In this document: piece after piece, positions 24,801 to 38,200 of the stretch
How positions within the stretch are numbered: the stretch's first letter is position 1
Layout: every line of letters begins with the position of its first letter
Program-made: the position numbers and the translations under genes
From: Lingula anatina
Lineage: Eukaryota; Brachiopoda; Lingulata; Lingulida; Lingulidae
Direction: 5' to 3'
NCBI RefSeq assembly: GCF_001039355.2
Contig: NW_019775445.1
Coordinates: 243,260-306,467, forward strand
DNA: 63,208 nt
The notes under the pieces: generated by a model
Told to the model about the DNA's origin: nothing
Seen by the model: the letters and a program-made list of their open reading frames with translations, nothing else
Database searches by the model: none

Positions 24801-27800
24801 ACCTATCAAATGGTTCCTTGGTCCAACGCCCAAACGAGCGATCCAGCTGAAAGATTTCGCAATATTATTTGGTCGACACATTCAAAGTTTAGTAGGGCGA
24901 AAGCTGAGAGCACTTATTTTAAATACGTTGCGGAAAGTTCACCTAATTTTCGAACCGACGTCGACTTGATCGGTCGTTCAATGGGAGAAAATAAGTTCTC
25001 GTGCCGAGAAAGTGTGGTAAAGTGGAGTAACTATGCCTATCACTTTTGATACTTAATGTAGATAATAAGCAATGGTCACGTCAACAAAAGTTGCAATTTC
25101 ATTGTTTGAAAAGGGAATTTTTGACACGCGACAAAATTTTTGCGGCCGTCAGCCGTCACTTTAGATTCATAATAGATAATAACGCCATGAAAACCATGGT
25201 TGATTAATCGCCAGTGAAGTAATACACTACTTCACCGCAGAACAAAATCAATTGAGGAAGTCGGTGTCAACACAGGAAAACTGGAATAATTGCTGTTGAA
25301 AAATCCAATTTTATGTTGCCTGTACCCACTGTTCCTCCTTTCATTAATTAATTAATTCTTCCTATTAGTTTGTCATTAACCCTCGCGCCTCTCACTGCTC
25401 AGCATTCTTAAGGTAGGTAATTAATTTGCTGCATTATCAAATTAGGGTCAGGTGTACAGAGGAGATCCAGGTGAAACGATACAACAGCAAGCTGCACTGG
25501 AGAGTAACCTTTACCGTTATACCAGCATCCTATTCTCTTTATACTTTGCAAATGTTTGCCCCCAAGCTCTGAAATATATTCTTGTCAAATTACAAGATCA
25601 TTCGTCGTTGACAATAATAGACTGAGTTTTTTACCTAACGTGTAATTACCCGCGTGGGTCTATTTTCTTTAGTTCAATTTTGATCAGTTTTCACGTGTTT
25701 GTTCGATTCTTTTTCTTCAATGTTTCTGATTACCCTGCCTCGAAGGTTGGAAAAAAGTTGCAGGAATAATTAGGGTCTTCTTGGTAATTTTCTCTGTTTC
25801 ATTCACCTGCCTTGCGTGGCTCGAAGGGGAAGGCGACGACCGGCTTCAGTGACACAAGAAGACACACGGCTCGTGCCTTGATAAAAGAAAGCCCATCTTC
25901 ACGTAAAGGTCCTATCATACACATACCTTGAGGGCTATTTGTTCTGAGGATAATACGGTGATTAAAATGAATTGCCTTCACGAAACAGGCAGGGACTATT
26001 TGCGTGTGTTACGCGGGATTGGACGGAACTGTATTTAGCATAACAATTGGCAAGCTGTGGGGCCCCTAACGGTTTGGAAAGTCTCAACTCCTGAGATTAC
26101 ACTCCTTTGGAGGATTTCAAAGTTTAAAAGCGCAACTGGATCATTGCCCCTTATCCAAGTATGTGACTATTTGCTTATCATTCCGGACCGCACACCGTTT
26201 GGCGTGGTCCACACGTGGCCTTTTCTGAAGTGGCCAGTTGTGTGTTATTCAATTTTCGTGTATATGACAAAATATGTGATGATTTACTTCTGTGCAGTTG
26301 ATTAAAATGCCAAGATTCAAAGTAAAGAATGCTTACTCTTAAACCCGGAACCGTGTGTGAAATGTAGGCGATCATAACAGTGTAGTCAGTTACTAACCAA
26401 TCATAATTTATACCAAAAAATAGTGAAAATAACTTTTGCGAACGCCAAAAACATATTTTGAACAAACATATCGTTTGATATCTTGAAATTAGTGACTCAA
26501 AAGTGCATCATACTGATAATCAGTTTCTTTTTTGTTTTGTTATCCATGTTATTTCAGTATGGTTGTATGTTTAAGTAACGAAAAGATCATACGAATAAAA
26601 CTATTGAACATGTTATGCATGCTAAGAACTGCAGTCCAATGTGTCGAAAGCGGCCTGGAGTGCAGTATTTATCTTTCGCGCATCTTCCCTGCAAGAAACT
26701 TACGTAGTAGGACGTTTTTATGGAACATAATAAAAGTGCAATTTGAGCTTCTCCTCGGCCTCATCAGTTGTGTGTCCTTGGTGGCTTTTGCCGTAACCAG
26801 GGTGTCCGGTTGTCTGGGACACGACGGGGCGGCCCCGGGGTCATTGGGACGGCACGCGCGCCCATTGTCTCCCGGTATGTTTATTACCACCAGGCGCACG
26901 CCAGCTTTTTCATAAAGTGGATGTTACTTTGTATAAATGCAGTTTTATTATTAAGCACTCCATCAACATCCCATTGTGCATCCACTATCAAATTTCCATC
27001 AAGCTGCAGAAGAAGTGGCTTTTGTCTGTCGTTTTCTTTGGGCCGCGTGGAAAGACGACCATCTTCATTAGCTGATCCGCTTACCCGCCGATGTGGTCTG
27101 CGCGTCAAACGATAGGTGACCTTTCAAAAAAGTCTGCACCCCTATTCTTTTGCTAATTAATTTCTGCTTCGTTGCTTAAAGCACTTTTTTTCTTTTTCTA
27201 TTCTCTTTTTTATTCTTTATCCAAAATAGATAAAGAAGTGCGAAGGACGGTAAATCAAACAGGAGCGCCCTTTATGCGTGCAATTTATCACCATCACTAT
27301 TTTAGTTTAAACTTTTATTGCTGTTAGTCGTTTTTGGAATTGATTCTATTTTTTGAAAAATCATTTCATAAATTCATATTGTTTTTGCTTATTTTGTTTC
27401 GTGAAATCGCATATCCACTTCTAGTCACTTTAGCATATATGAACGAGAGAGTTGAATACAATTATAGTAAATAACTAGATATTGCAGACCTTTGCCTTGT
27501 CAGCTCAGTTCTCATTATAAATTAAGTAATGGATCACCACTAATCGATTCTAAATAAGCCCATTTCTGACCTATACTAAAAAAAAAAATTATCACAGTCC
27601 GTCCATGCCTTTTTGAGTTAGATTGTTAACTAACAAACCAACAAAGACAAAAACATTACCTCCTTGGTGGAGGTAAGAATTTTGAAAACGAAGCCATAAA
27701 ACCGAAGAAAACAGAAATTTAATTAAATTTTCTAAGAGCTCCTTTTTTTTTGCTTGGCTTTCTTTCTGAAACCTTGATTATCACCGTTCAGCACTTCCTA

Positions 27801-28250
27801 ATCCGACTTCTTATCACCAACTTCAATGCCGGTCGCAATTCTACGTGTGATTAACATGGGGTATTTGACGATTTCCGTAAATATTTTCCGATTGAGTGTT
27901 CAAATTAGGTAAAAGGCATGAAGAGATTTAAAGTAATCGTCTTACGCCAGTGGTCCATTCAATTCTCACTTATTCAAGTTCTAATCGCAGCAAGACACAC
28001 GCGATCTAAGCGTCACTCTTATTGGGTCGACTGCTTTGACAGGCATCTCCCCAGGGAGTGCACTTCTCGGGCCCGCTTGATTGCTTAAAATTATTCACCG
28101 GAGTGATAAATGCTAGCGAAAGGGAATCAATCGAAATTATCTTTGTAGTTTCTCGAAAAAGGTTATAAAAGGTGTCGTTAAATGATTTAAGATTAAAAAT
28201 CCCAATAATGACAAATGACACATTAAAAATGTTAATTGTGTTAATAATAA
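21811..28250. other. P4HA to neurogenin intergenic region
   Basis: About 6.4 kb without an exon I can support, apart from the MITE at 22451-22612. It includes the P4HA promoter at its left end and the 3' flank of neurogenin at its right. Several islands are richer in GC and CpG than the AT-rich surroundings: about 24035-24160, 24650-24715, 25800-25990 and 26780-26880. The last includes a Sox-like CCATTGT. These are candidate cis-regulatory elements by composition only. Open frames of 60-130 codons here overlap on both strands and lack family similarity. Confidence 0.5.
22451..22612. mobile_element. hAT-like MITE with CAGGCCCGTAGCC ends, copy B
   Basis: Begins CAGGCCCGTAGCCAGG and ends GGCTACGGGCCT. 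Its reverse complement aligns along its length with copy A (12306-12488), including the CTGAAAAAGTGG and TTTTACCC blocks. Flanks are GTTAGCGG on the left and GTTAAGCGG on the right, an 8-bp target duplication with one inserted base. It is non-coding. Confidence 0.82.
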
Positions 28251-28255
28251 ATAGG

Positions 28256-28261
28256 TTTATT
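28256..28261 (-). terminator. Candidate poly(A) signal, neurogenin
   Basis: AATAAA on the minus strand about 540 bases past the neurogenin stop codon. Confidence 0.5.
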
Positions 28262-28799
28262 GAAACTTTTAACTAAAAGCAAAAACAACAACGAAAGCAG
28301 ATCTGACAAAGATACAAAATAAAACTTAACTTTCAGATGACATAAACATTTCCTTTGGAATTGTTCTTCAATATTTAAATACTGATAACATTCAGATTGA
28401 ACTCAAATGTTGATAAGAGTTTTGATGTCAAAGAATTCAAAAGACAAATTTATGCAGACTTATCAACACTTGCTTCCTTTGATTAACAATAAAGATGACA
28501 AAATAACGTGAAGCTACACATACCTATGTGATGGATCATGATTAAACGTATAAAATACAAATGCTACTAAAAATTATAGCATTTCATGATGTGGCGACTC
28601 TAGTATAAAGTGAAAATAGTTCTATAATATCAGTCAAAATATAAATATCCTTGTAAATATATTTGCATAAAGAAAGTATTACCAGATGATGCATAGTGTT
28701 TCTGATTGCAATTCCCTCAAAGAGACAAACGTCAATCGCAATGGAGTTTTTTTTCTATTTAATTTATGGAGCATCTTTCTGTCAGCCACAAGACAAGTC

Positions 28800-29495
28800 T
28801 CACACACTCCCAATAAAGCTGTAACTGTCCGGGCTGTCCGCCGAGTAGAACACACTGTCTCTGCTATCAGAACAGTCTGAATTGGGACTTGAGGGGAAGC
28901 TGTTGTCACTGTGATGATTCCTATATGGCGTCCAGCTGGTGGGGTAGGACTGGTCGAGTCCCGGTGAAAACTGCTGCATACAAGACACTGGACTGGCTGG
29001 GTGGTTATTGTGATAAAACCCGGCTCTGTCACCCTGAGGATACTGGAAGCAGTCTGTGTTTCCACTGTCTCCCGAGATTCCATGTAACATACGCTCTTGT
29101 AAATCGCACATCTTGATCGTCTGCGTCATGGCCCATATATAATTATGTGCGAAGCGAAGTGTCTCAATTTTGGTAAGTTTAGCTTCACCGGGGGACGGTA
29201 AAATTTTTCTCAGGCTTTCCAATGCATCGTTCAAATTGTGCATGCGATTTCGTTCTCTGTCGTTTGCTTTGACACGTCGAGTTTTCTTTAGTTTTTGTAT
29301 CATTGCTGGACTCCTGGCTCGGATTCGTGATTTTGTGTAGCGCTTTTTCTTACCGGAGTCGGCACTGTTATGAGCTTGTTCACTATGGCAGTCCATAGGC
29401 CTGTTTTCTTGGTGCTGGCGACTGAATATAAGATTGTCATTTTCATCATTGCTTAAAAACTCTTCCTTCATCTTGTCGTTGGAAAAGTCGGACAT
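28800..29495 (-). CDS. NEUROG: Neurogenin, proneural bHLH transcription factor (single exon)
   Basis: 231 aa, intronless as usual for neurogenins. Neurogenins bind E-boxes as heterodimers with E-proteins and commit ectodermal (and in vertebrates endocrine) progenitors to neuronal fate. The bHLH spans about residues 72-126. The basic region [16 protein letters not shown] and the helix-2 block [20 protein letters not shown] are diagnostic of neurogenin; NeuroD has NARERNRMHGLN and LRLAKNYIWAL. The tail is rich in Ser, Pro and Tyr with no other domain. I start at the ATG at 29495 (MSDFSNDK): a TATA box lies about 80 bases upstream, so the longer in-frame ORF reaching 29675 would begin upstream of the promoter. 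The inter-helix loop (LPSPGEAKL) is one residue shorter than the vertebrate form (LPTFPEDAKL). Confidence 0.96.
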   Translation of the reverse strand: MSDFSNDKMKEEFLSNDENDNLIFSRQHQENRPMDCHSEQAHNSADSGKKKRYTKSRIRARSPAMIQKLKKTRRVKANDRERNRMHNLNDALESLRKILPSPGEAKLTKIETLRFAHNYIWAMTQTIKMCDLQERMLHGISGDSGNTDCFQYPQGDRAGFYHNNHPASPVSCMQQFSPGLDQSYPTSWTPYRNHHSDNSFPSSPNSDCSDSRDSVFYSADSPDSYSFIGSV

Positions 29496-29575
29496 CTTTG
29501 AAAAAGCACGTTCTCGCTCAAGTTGCTGCTTCTTGGGAGTCGAGTTGAGATCTGTCAAGTCTACTCGGATTCGGG

Positions 29576-29583
29576 TATTTATA
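29576..29583 (-). promoter_or_regulatory. TATA box of neurogenin
   Basis: TATAAATA on the minus strand, preceded by CCAACTG. It predicts a start site near 29550 and a leader of about 50 bases before the ATG at 29495. Confidence 0.75.
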
Positions 29584-32142
29584 CAGTTGGTGACAGACAG
29601 CCAATAACGGCACGGGAGCCTGCGGCTCACAGCCACGCGAGCGCACAATAGCACACGACGGGGAGAGTTGCGCAAATGAACGTGCGCAGTTGTCGCCCTG
29701 CCAGAGACAGTGGCATGCTCTGCTAGCCCCTGACTGACAAGATAATGTTGACAAACAAAACAAATGTGTGAACTTCACGGATTTATGTAAAAGAGGAGCG
29801 GCGCATCTACAAAACTACGTTAATTATTGTCCGAGCCAGCGGGACTAGTAGTGAACGGAATGGTGGTGTTAGGTGCAATTTACTCGTCTCCGGAGGCCAT
29901 GTGACAGGATACACTGAGCCAACCAGTCGCAAGATGTTGTACAAAAATTTCAAAGCTTGATTGACAATGTGATATCGCTATTGTTGGGCTCCTTTAATCG
30001 ACGTAGATGGGACAGTCCATTATCACAGGCGCTGTCATTATCACGCCTTGGTCAAGTAACTGTGGCGGATGACCGTGGCTATGACCATTAGTCGCGACCG
30101 GAGTGCCCTCACCGCCGCTGAAGGGTCGGATTAAATACTTAAAATGGCACGCGGCTCAGACCCTGCCACGCTTTGGGGCGGACCAGACAGCGGTTCAAGA
30201 CAGTGCCGCTTCTACTGGCTAATTTTCTTCATATGTCTGCACATTTTCAACATAAAACTGTCTGGTGGCTGTAGAAAGTCAAACGGTCGCACCGACACCG
30301 GGTCTATAACGCCATCTTTCCAAGCGACACAGGCAAACTCAGTTTCGATAAAAGTGTGACTCCTATGTATATAACAACAAAAGCCCCCCAAAAAATAGGC
30401 CTAATTTCTGAGCTTCTCGTTGTCTGTTTTAGTCTCTACGACGACCGTGTTAAGGACTGCTTCCTTTCTCAATTGCCTTGATTATCATTCTGTTGGCCCC
30501 ACAATACTCACCGTAAACTCATCGAAGAGGCAATTAGTTGTGTAATTACGTTCATCATTAACCGGGGAGAACAGTATAACATATGCTGTTTTGAACTCCA
30601 TTCAGCCGATGTCTTCTCTCATGTGATATATTGTATTATATATGTGTTTTTTATTTTTTTCAATTTACAGTTAACCTTTTTGTTGTTGTCGTTCTCTCAG
30701 CTTTCTAAACTAGTGACGTATTTTTCTTTGCCGTCGAGGCTTATCATTTTTGTGACTAATAATTACATAAAACGAAATTGTTTTCTTCAAACCAAGAAGA
30801 ATGAAAAAAAGTTAAACAGAAAATATTATTAATAAAGCAACCAAAAATGATAGTAATATGAAGTGAATACTTTAAGTGATTTGTTTTTGAGAACAACTCT
30901 GGAGACCTCTTTTCTTGTCTGCAAGAAACTCGATGCAACAGCAAATCGCTCTAAGCTGTGAGCTTTGTGTAAGCGTCGCTTTGTTCTCAGGCATTCAGCA
31001 CGCATGCGTGACAAGTTGGAGGCGCGTTGTTTCAAAAATGCAGCAGAGAGGACAGAGGGAAAAGCGCGCTTAGCGTGGCTCGTCTGTATCGTCAAAAAAA
31101 CTCGCCTAAAAAGTTTCCACGCTCACTGTGTGACCCTATACGAGTCCCAGACAGCGGCAATTGTGGGGTTATGGCTCAGGAAATGTGAGTGGTACAAAGA
31201 AGAGGAGCGTGTGCTTTGTCGAACACAAAGCAGCGAGCGTACGGAAATAATACCTCACCTGGTACCACATTTATTAAAAAACGTAATAAATACACTTCTT
31301 TCGCGTCTTTTAAATTCTATTGTTAATTGACAGAGCTATAACCTGCATTAATCATTGGTTTGCTTGGTGTTGCATTTTCTCACCTGTCATGAATATTACA
31401 GAGTATTGTTCAACAAGCGCGTGGCAAGGAAAATTTCCATGCCTTGGTAATTTTGCTACACATCAGGCAAAACACATGCATGCTAATTTTACATCCATAT
31501 CCTGCCTGACAGCTTTTTTTAGGTGTTTGAATTGTTTTTTTCCACGTGGCGGAGAGCCAAATCTCTTGTGATGACGCCGCGCCGAACCTCCCCCCTTCGC
31601 TCCAAAGGCGCGGAAACCTAATGAGACAATGTTTTCAGAAGCTTTCCCACAAACATTAAATCAAAGAAAGAAGGGACAAATCTCTTTTAAAAACATCGAG
31701 ACACTTCACAAGGAAGTTTCAGAAAAAATCGAACACAAAAGCGTCTGATAAAACATTGACCCTCCTAATTAAAGTAACGTTGCGGGTCACTTTCTATCAC
31801 TGGATAAAATGTGAGAAGGAGTCGCGCCGCCGGTAATTGGAACAAAGCTGAAGAGCCGGGAAAATCGTACAAGCTTTTTCGATAATTGCTCCAAACCACC
31901 ATATGTCGTGTTTATTAATTTCCTTGAGTTTCCATGGATCATCCTTGCGGAAGCGTGCGGTTGAAATAGCAAAGAAGAGCATATCCTGAACAGTAGACTC
32001 AAAGAAAAAATTTCTGAGACACATTTAAGTCGTTTGTAAAGACGTCAAAATTCATGACGCAGAACGCACAGACATTCATAAAAAACGTTGGGGAACAAAA
32101 CTTGATATATGACAATGTGAATTAAGTTTGATTCAATTTATT

Positions 32143-32143
<1 letters not shown>

Positions 32144-32195
<52 letters not shown>

Positions 32196-32196
32196 C

Positions 32197-32228
<32 letters not shown>

Positions 32229-32230
32229 GG
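32144..32230. repeat. (CA)n(GA)n microsatellite
   Basis: About 50 bases of CA repeat followed by about 35 bases of GA repeat. It produces long artificial open frames of Thr-His and Ser-Leu. Confidence 0.95.
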
Positions 32231-35200
32231 GGTAGGCGAAGGGAAATGATACAGGTACTTCAGCACCGAACAGAGACGCTTCACTTGCAGGCCACGCCCA
32301 AATTAAAACCCTCGCCTCGACCTTGTTCAGGCACATCATACATGTACGATGCTTGTTGAATCGAAACACGCAAACCACCCTCCTCAGTCTTAAGCTTGCT
32401 GTCACCTCAGCGCAACCTCCAACAAACTCATTCGTCAGTTCACCCAACATAATATCATCAACAACTATGGCGCATAGTAAAGTAAATCCTTAAAATTGCC
32501 GTTAATCTTTGCAATCCTCGGTGTCTTTTTCCTTTTATTCAACCATATGTACTGAACGTATTACAAAACATTTCGGAAATCATTTTTTTTGCTTTGGTCG
32601 TTGAATTTGATAAGAGCAAGTCTTAAGATCCTTTCCGTCATTTCTGTACTGATTAAATGGGGCAGTGTGTAACAGAAAAGGCTTTTAAAAGACAGCAATT
32701 TGTCGGTTAATATTATAGTGACTTGAAATGGATGGTATTTCTCAGGTTGGTTATTTGCAAGAAATAACTTTCTCTCCCTTATATTATCCACGTAATATTA
32801 ACTATAGGTTAAGTCCATTTTGTCATAGGTGACAGCGTCTCAAAGCCTGTTAATTAAGTGTCCATCCTTGTTAAAGATACGTTATCGCTACCGCGTACGG
32901 GCGCGTGCCGGACTAAATCAATTCTATTTCATTCCCTTCGCCGAATTGCGTAAGTTTCATTTAACGGCGTAATGCGAGTTGGCCGAAGTAGAAAGAACAT
33001 TCGGCTCCGGTCTCACTTTGTTGTCACCGCCTGGTGATTTACTTTGGACGCCAATGTCTATTAGGAAGACTGTTAACAAGCGAGCTTGTAACGCTTGTAA
33101 ACTTCTCACAATACACCACTATTGACTTTAAATGCGAACACCAGCCATAAAACAAGCCCACGTTCATGAAGTGCACTTTCTACACAAAACCATCCTTATC
33201 GCCCTTTCCATCAAAAACCATAAAAAGATGGCTATTTATTTTTGTCCATCATTGCAGAGATCGATTTTCACTTCAATCGAGAAATTCGCGCATGACACGT
33301 GGACATCGATCTAAAATTGTGACCCCAGTCACTGACAACATGCACAGGTCGATGACGTGACCTCGAAATGTAATCAATGTTTGCTTTACAATTATTATTT
33401 CTGTCTGAAAGAATACTGCTGTTTATTTAAGTGATTAAAGTGTGAAGTACAAGCTTGTAAAATGCTATTCATGAACTTAAATTTGAGCTGCGTCTAAAAA
33501 TCTTTACTTTTAATAGAAAAAATCACCAAAACAGACAAATAATTGTAATAATTAATAAGGTTATTTTGCTGTCAACTTGTCCATTCAGGTATACAGTTAC
33601 AAATTAATAGAGGTGATACGGTCTTGAATGTGGCATTTATTGAAAAACTCAATTAAAGAAACGATATGTAAGACAATGTGTTCAATTATATCAATGTCGA
33701 TCAGGCACGGAAACGCGTGACAAAATAACTATGCGTCTCATGGCATCATAAAACTTACAGAGGAAGATTCAAAATCCAGAAATCAAAGAAATAAATTTAT
33801 ATTTTCATTTTCAAAATTGAAATTGGAGGACGTATTCCATTCATACAAATGCTCAAACTGGCGGAAAACTACAATAAGAACAATTATTTATATTAGAGAG
33901 AAGAAAATAAATGGACGCAGAAAGGTACCCGAGGTGAACAGACTAAGACAATCTCACTGAACAAAGCCACTTGATCCTCGGCGTGAGTGATGTGGCGGAA
34001 AAAAATGGAGAGACGGAGTGACAAAAGGGCAGTGGGCACTCTATATTATTTCCACTATATCCGGAGCGCGGGCAAGCGCGTCTCTAGCGAGACGACACGT
34101 TTAGGTACAATAGTACACAGGAAGAAACCAATCCAACGTTGACACCATCGTGTCTTATGGTTAGAAGTGGCTCAGTCTGTCACTTACGTGACATCTCGGA
34201 GATCTTCAGTGAACAAATTTGAAATCACGTCATTTTGCCATCAGTGATAGAAGCTCGTCTTTTGCATTTTGCAATGACACCCCTTACAGGTGCCACTTGA
34301 AAAACTTAACTTTATTTTACTAATTCCAGCCTTTTTGATCAATAGTTTAGTATTTTAACGTGATGTCATAAAGTTTTCTAATGAAAACACTAACACTTAT
34401 TAAGTGTTTTTGGAGATTAAATACTGAATGATAAAAACGAAGAGAATGAGAATGATGGTTTTTGGCGTATTTCAGTTAAGTTTTTATCAATTTTAGAAAA
34501 CGATATAAATTTAAAAAGAATTGTGAATCAGAGTCATTTTATACTTGGGCGGATAATACACATTGTGCATCATTCGTCCAAGTTTAATATTTCTCTACAT
34601 TCAGTTTTATATGTTGAATATCGGAAACTCGAATAATGAATGCAAAGGGCGATTTCAACCAACATCCCCACGACAATGCATTTTTTATAATATTTTGCCG
34701 CACCGGCTTGACTTCTGGCTACTAGCTTGCTGGTGAACATAAAAAACCGGACGCTTCATTACACATTTACCATTCCAAAACCAGTAACTATGGCCAAAGT
34801 TTACGCTAAATTTCAAGCTTGGTTAATCTGCAAGCTGCAGCTCCAGCGGCGTCTTGCAGGTAATGTCCACTTAGAAAACAATGATGAATGATTAATGTGC
34901 CGGCGACCTATAATAATGTACAGTTATCTCGGCGGGGCCACTGGGGAGGCTGTGTGCAGAAACACACCTACTTCCATTGGTCGGAACTGGAAGAGGCTAC
35001 CAAGCAACCGTGCGACACTCCGGGCAAATTCTCCGCTCTCTCATTCAGTACGTTTTCTGACCCTACCGGATTCCGTTTTGATGTACCGGTATATGTTCAA
35101 AAATGCAATTATGTTGAAAATATCAGATGCCCCATTTGTTTGCTCTGTTGAATGCTTCTTTATCAGTCCTGTAACCTGCTACCCATTGATCCTTCTCTTT

Positions 35201-38200
35201 CGTTTTTCTAGACTTACTTTCAGTGAATGAAGTAAATTAGAGAGTAAATTGTGCTTTTAATACGTGCTTTACGTTTAGTAATTACAATTCATTATACGGT
35301 GAAAAACCACCGGCCAAATTTCAATTTTCGACGTCTTTGATATTCCTTATCACCTGTTGATATTGTTTGCATTCAACCCGGGGCCGTAATACGAGCAGGG
35401 CCAGAGACACGTGCGGCTCGAGCTATCCACACGACCTGGTCCTAGGAGCCCGCCTCCCGTGTCACTATTCAGCTCATCCGACTCTGTAATAACAGTGTAA
35501 TGACAGCAGACCGCTCAGCCGGACGGGCTGACTTTTCAATTTTACATGTTAAAATAGGTAATTAGGAAGAGCTGCGCACTAAAAACACGGCAAAATGCGT
35601 CTCCGAGGCTTTCATTTGCCATGGCGGCAGGTGCGCGAAGGGTCTTCATATGATTCCTTCGTCTCTAGCCGCGAGGCTATTCAACAGAAGCTTGATGAAC
35701 TGGGGGCGTTGTCGATAGTTAAATTGTGCACTTGACGGCAGTTGCAGTTATCTTTGATTTACTTAGGATGACAACAAAATGCCTGCCTAGCGTTATAGTT
35801 TCAAAACAATTTATTTAAAAAAATCATTCTAGGTATTCGAAATCATAAGCAGCTAAAACTGTAGGCTATTTCACATAATGATAAAAATGTGTTGCTCTAG
35901 TCAAAAATGTTTTCTTTTTTGTTATTGTATCATGACGTGATAGTTATTTTTCAGCATCTGTTTAGACGTAAGTAGTGTATAACAAAGAAAACACCCTCTT
36001 GTAACACATTTCAATCTTTCTCAGTTTTATATTTTCTTGTGAATTTAAAAAGTGGCTCTTGATTATTCACATCACGATTTTTATATTCAGCGATGGGCCC
36101 AGTACGCAGCTATTGTGTTTCGTTTGGATAAAACTAATGCACTACCAGCCATAGATTTTAAAGCTGGTCAACCCCAGCCGCGACCAGCGGGACTGGGGTG
36201 ATACTCATTATTGGCAGCACGCGTAGTTCTGGCTTCAGATGTGTGGATTGTATCGGTCTTTCCTGCCTTGACAACACTTGTAAGGCAGTCCAAGTGGGTG
36301 ATAAAAGTACTTGAGGTATTTGTACATAGTCACTAGTTGACAGATCCCCATGGACTTGAAACAGGAGACTTCCTCTCCGTGTCAAGAGAAAAGAAGAGAA
36401 AAAAGCAGAGCTACTTTAGACTTGCTAATTTCACTCAACGTAATTAGCTTCCTCCCCAAAGTGACAGTATAATGGTCGCCGAAATTTTCTCCGCGCTGCG
36501 CCAGGGATGAAATTAGCCCCGCAACGTGTTGGCCAGAACACCAATTAGATGACCCGGTGCTCTGCGACCGGGTCAATCCTTAGTAGAGAAGTTCACCCAC
36601 GGGCCGGAGATGGGGCGACAAGGCAGAAGAAGGTCAGCCGCCGTCTGCGGAGACAACAATACACAATGATAGTTAAAATGAAAAGTTGAGATTCAGGTTA
36701 GCCGGAAAGCGAAAAAGAGCGTCGAAGTAATTTTGTTGCTACTGTTGAATTTGATTCATTAATATAAGCCTTTCTAGAAGTCATAAGAGAAAAAGAGTCA
36801 TAAGAGGAAGGAGTTATCTTCATTTTTAATAATTTTTATTTGGGTCTTTGAACATACACAATTCACCTACAATTCATTAGTAAATGGCTGATAACTGTTT
36901 TCCTGTCACAGATCTGCAGGTTAAATGTATTACTTTGGTAAATCAAACATTTTAATGATAAAACAAATGTAGAGGCTATGCTCAACAATTTGTGTGTATT
37001 ATTGATAAAGGTGAATGGCGTAAGTAGAGAGAAACCTCACAAATGGTTTTCGTGAATTGATGAACTGGATATAAACTCGAAAAGTGGGATCATTGCAAAA
37101 GAAATATGAAACAAACGCCGTTTTCAACAAAAAACAGACGAATAAATTAACCCCTATTGTCACCATGCAATAGGGGAAACAAGAATAAAACTGCATCATG
37201 CCTTATGACATGACATTTCCGGGTTTCGTTTAAAATATTCTGGTTTGAATCTACCAAGCTGTGAACAACAACTCCTATCCCCATTACAGTGTAATGAAAC
37301 GATTTACTTTCATTTTCCTGCGTTGTTTGTGATTTCATATAAGCAAGTACCCTTTCTACGCGTGCCTAACTGTAAAGATAATGACTGTGGACAACAATAA
37401 CAGATTTCTGTTCCGTTAATTAAACATGGACATACAATCAAATATCACAAAGGAACGTTGTTAGAAGGCAGTATATTACGAGTATTTAAGTACTTACTGT
37501 TTTGACAACACGTCCCGTTTTCCATTATCAACTTGGCCAGCTTTGCAAAAATTAATGACAACAACGTAGGCCTACAAACTGATTAGGATTAACGTAATCG
37601 AAAAAGTGTGTAATTGTTGTTAATCATGTAATACATGCGTAAGTGACCAGACCCTGAAAATCAAAAAGATAATCATAGATCGGACGTTAATACCAGGCCA
37701 GGAGAAATCACAAAGAAAAAGAAAATAAAATGTATATATCATCGTACAAGGCGTTATTCGCTTCCCTGCAAACGAGCCAGAAACGGCATTCTGCAAATCG
37801 GTATTTTTTTTCGTAAATTCATAGAAATAGGACCTTTTGTCGGAAAAGAGAACCATAAGTGTGTTACAGCATAATGATAAGAATATGCACCCACAACTGA
37901 CTGCTCTGGACCAGAGGAGAGAACGAGAGAAGAGGCATGATCAATGGCCATTCATGGACACTACAGCGCGAACGTTTTTAATGTCTCTCTCTCTAGATTT
38001 CAGAAGAGTAAAAAAAAAAAGGAAGTTTTAACATAGAATACAAGGAGAACGTTTATGTCATTCAAAGGCTGTCAAACTGGTCCTCTGGGATAATTGCTTC
38101 CTACACTAATCCAAAGTTCGATAGGGAAGTATTGGCTAATAAGCCACATTAACAACAACGAGAAATCTAATTTGGCGCAATTACGAGGCCCAATGATTGC

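Noticed and set aside
29496-29675. Longer neurogenin N-terminus from the upstream in-frame ATG
   Set aside because: It would start upstream of the TATA box at 29576-29583, and its Arg-rich sequence lacks neurogenin similarity.
30965-31330. 121-codon plus-strand open frame upstream of neurogenin
   Set aside because: No domain, no splice context and no recognisable family; the length is expected by chance in a GC-richer island.
32133-32450. Open frames with Thr-His or Cys-Val repeats
   Set aside because: They are translations of the CA/GA microsatellite, not genes.
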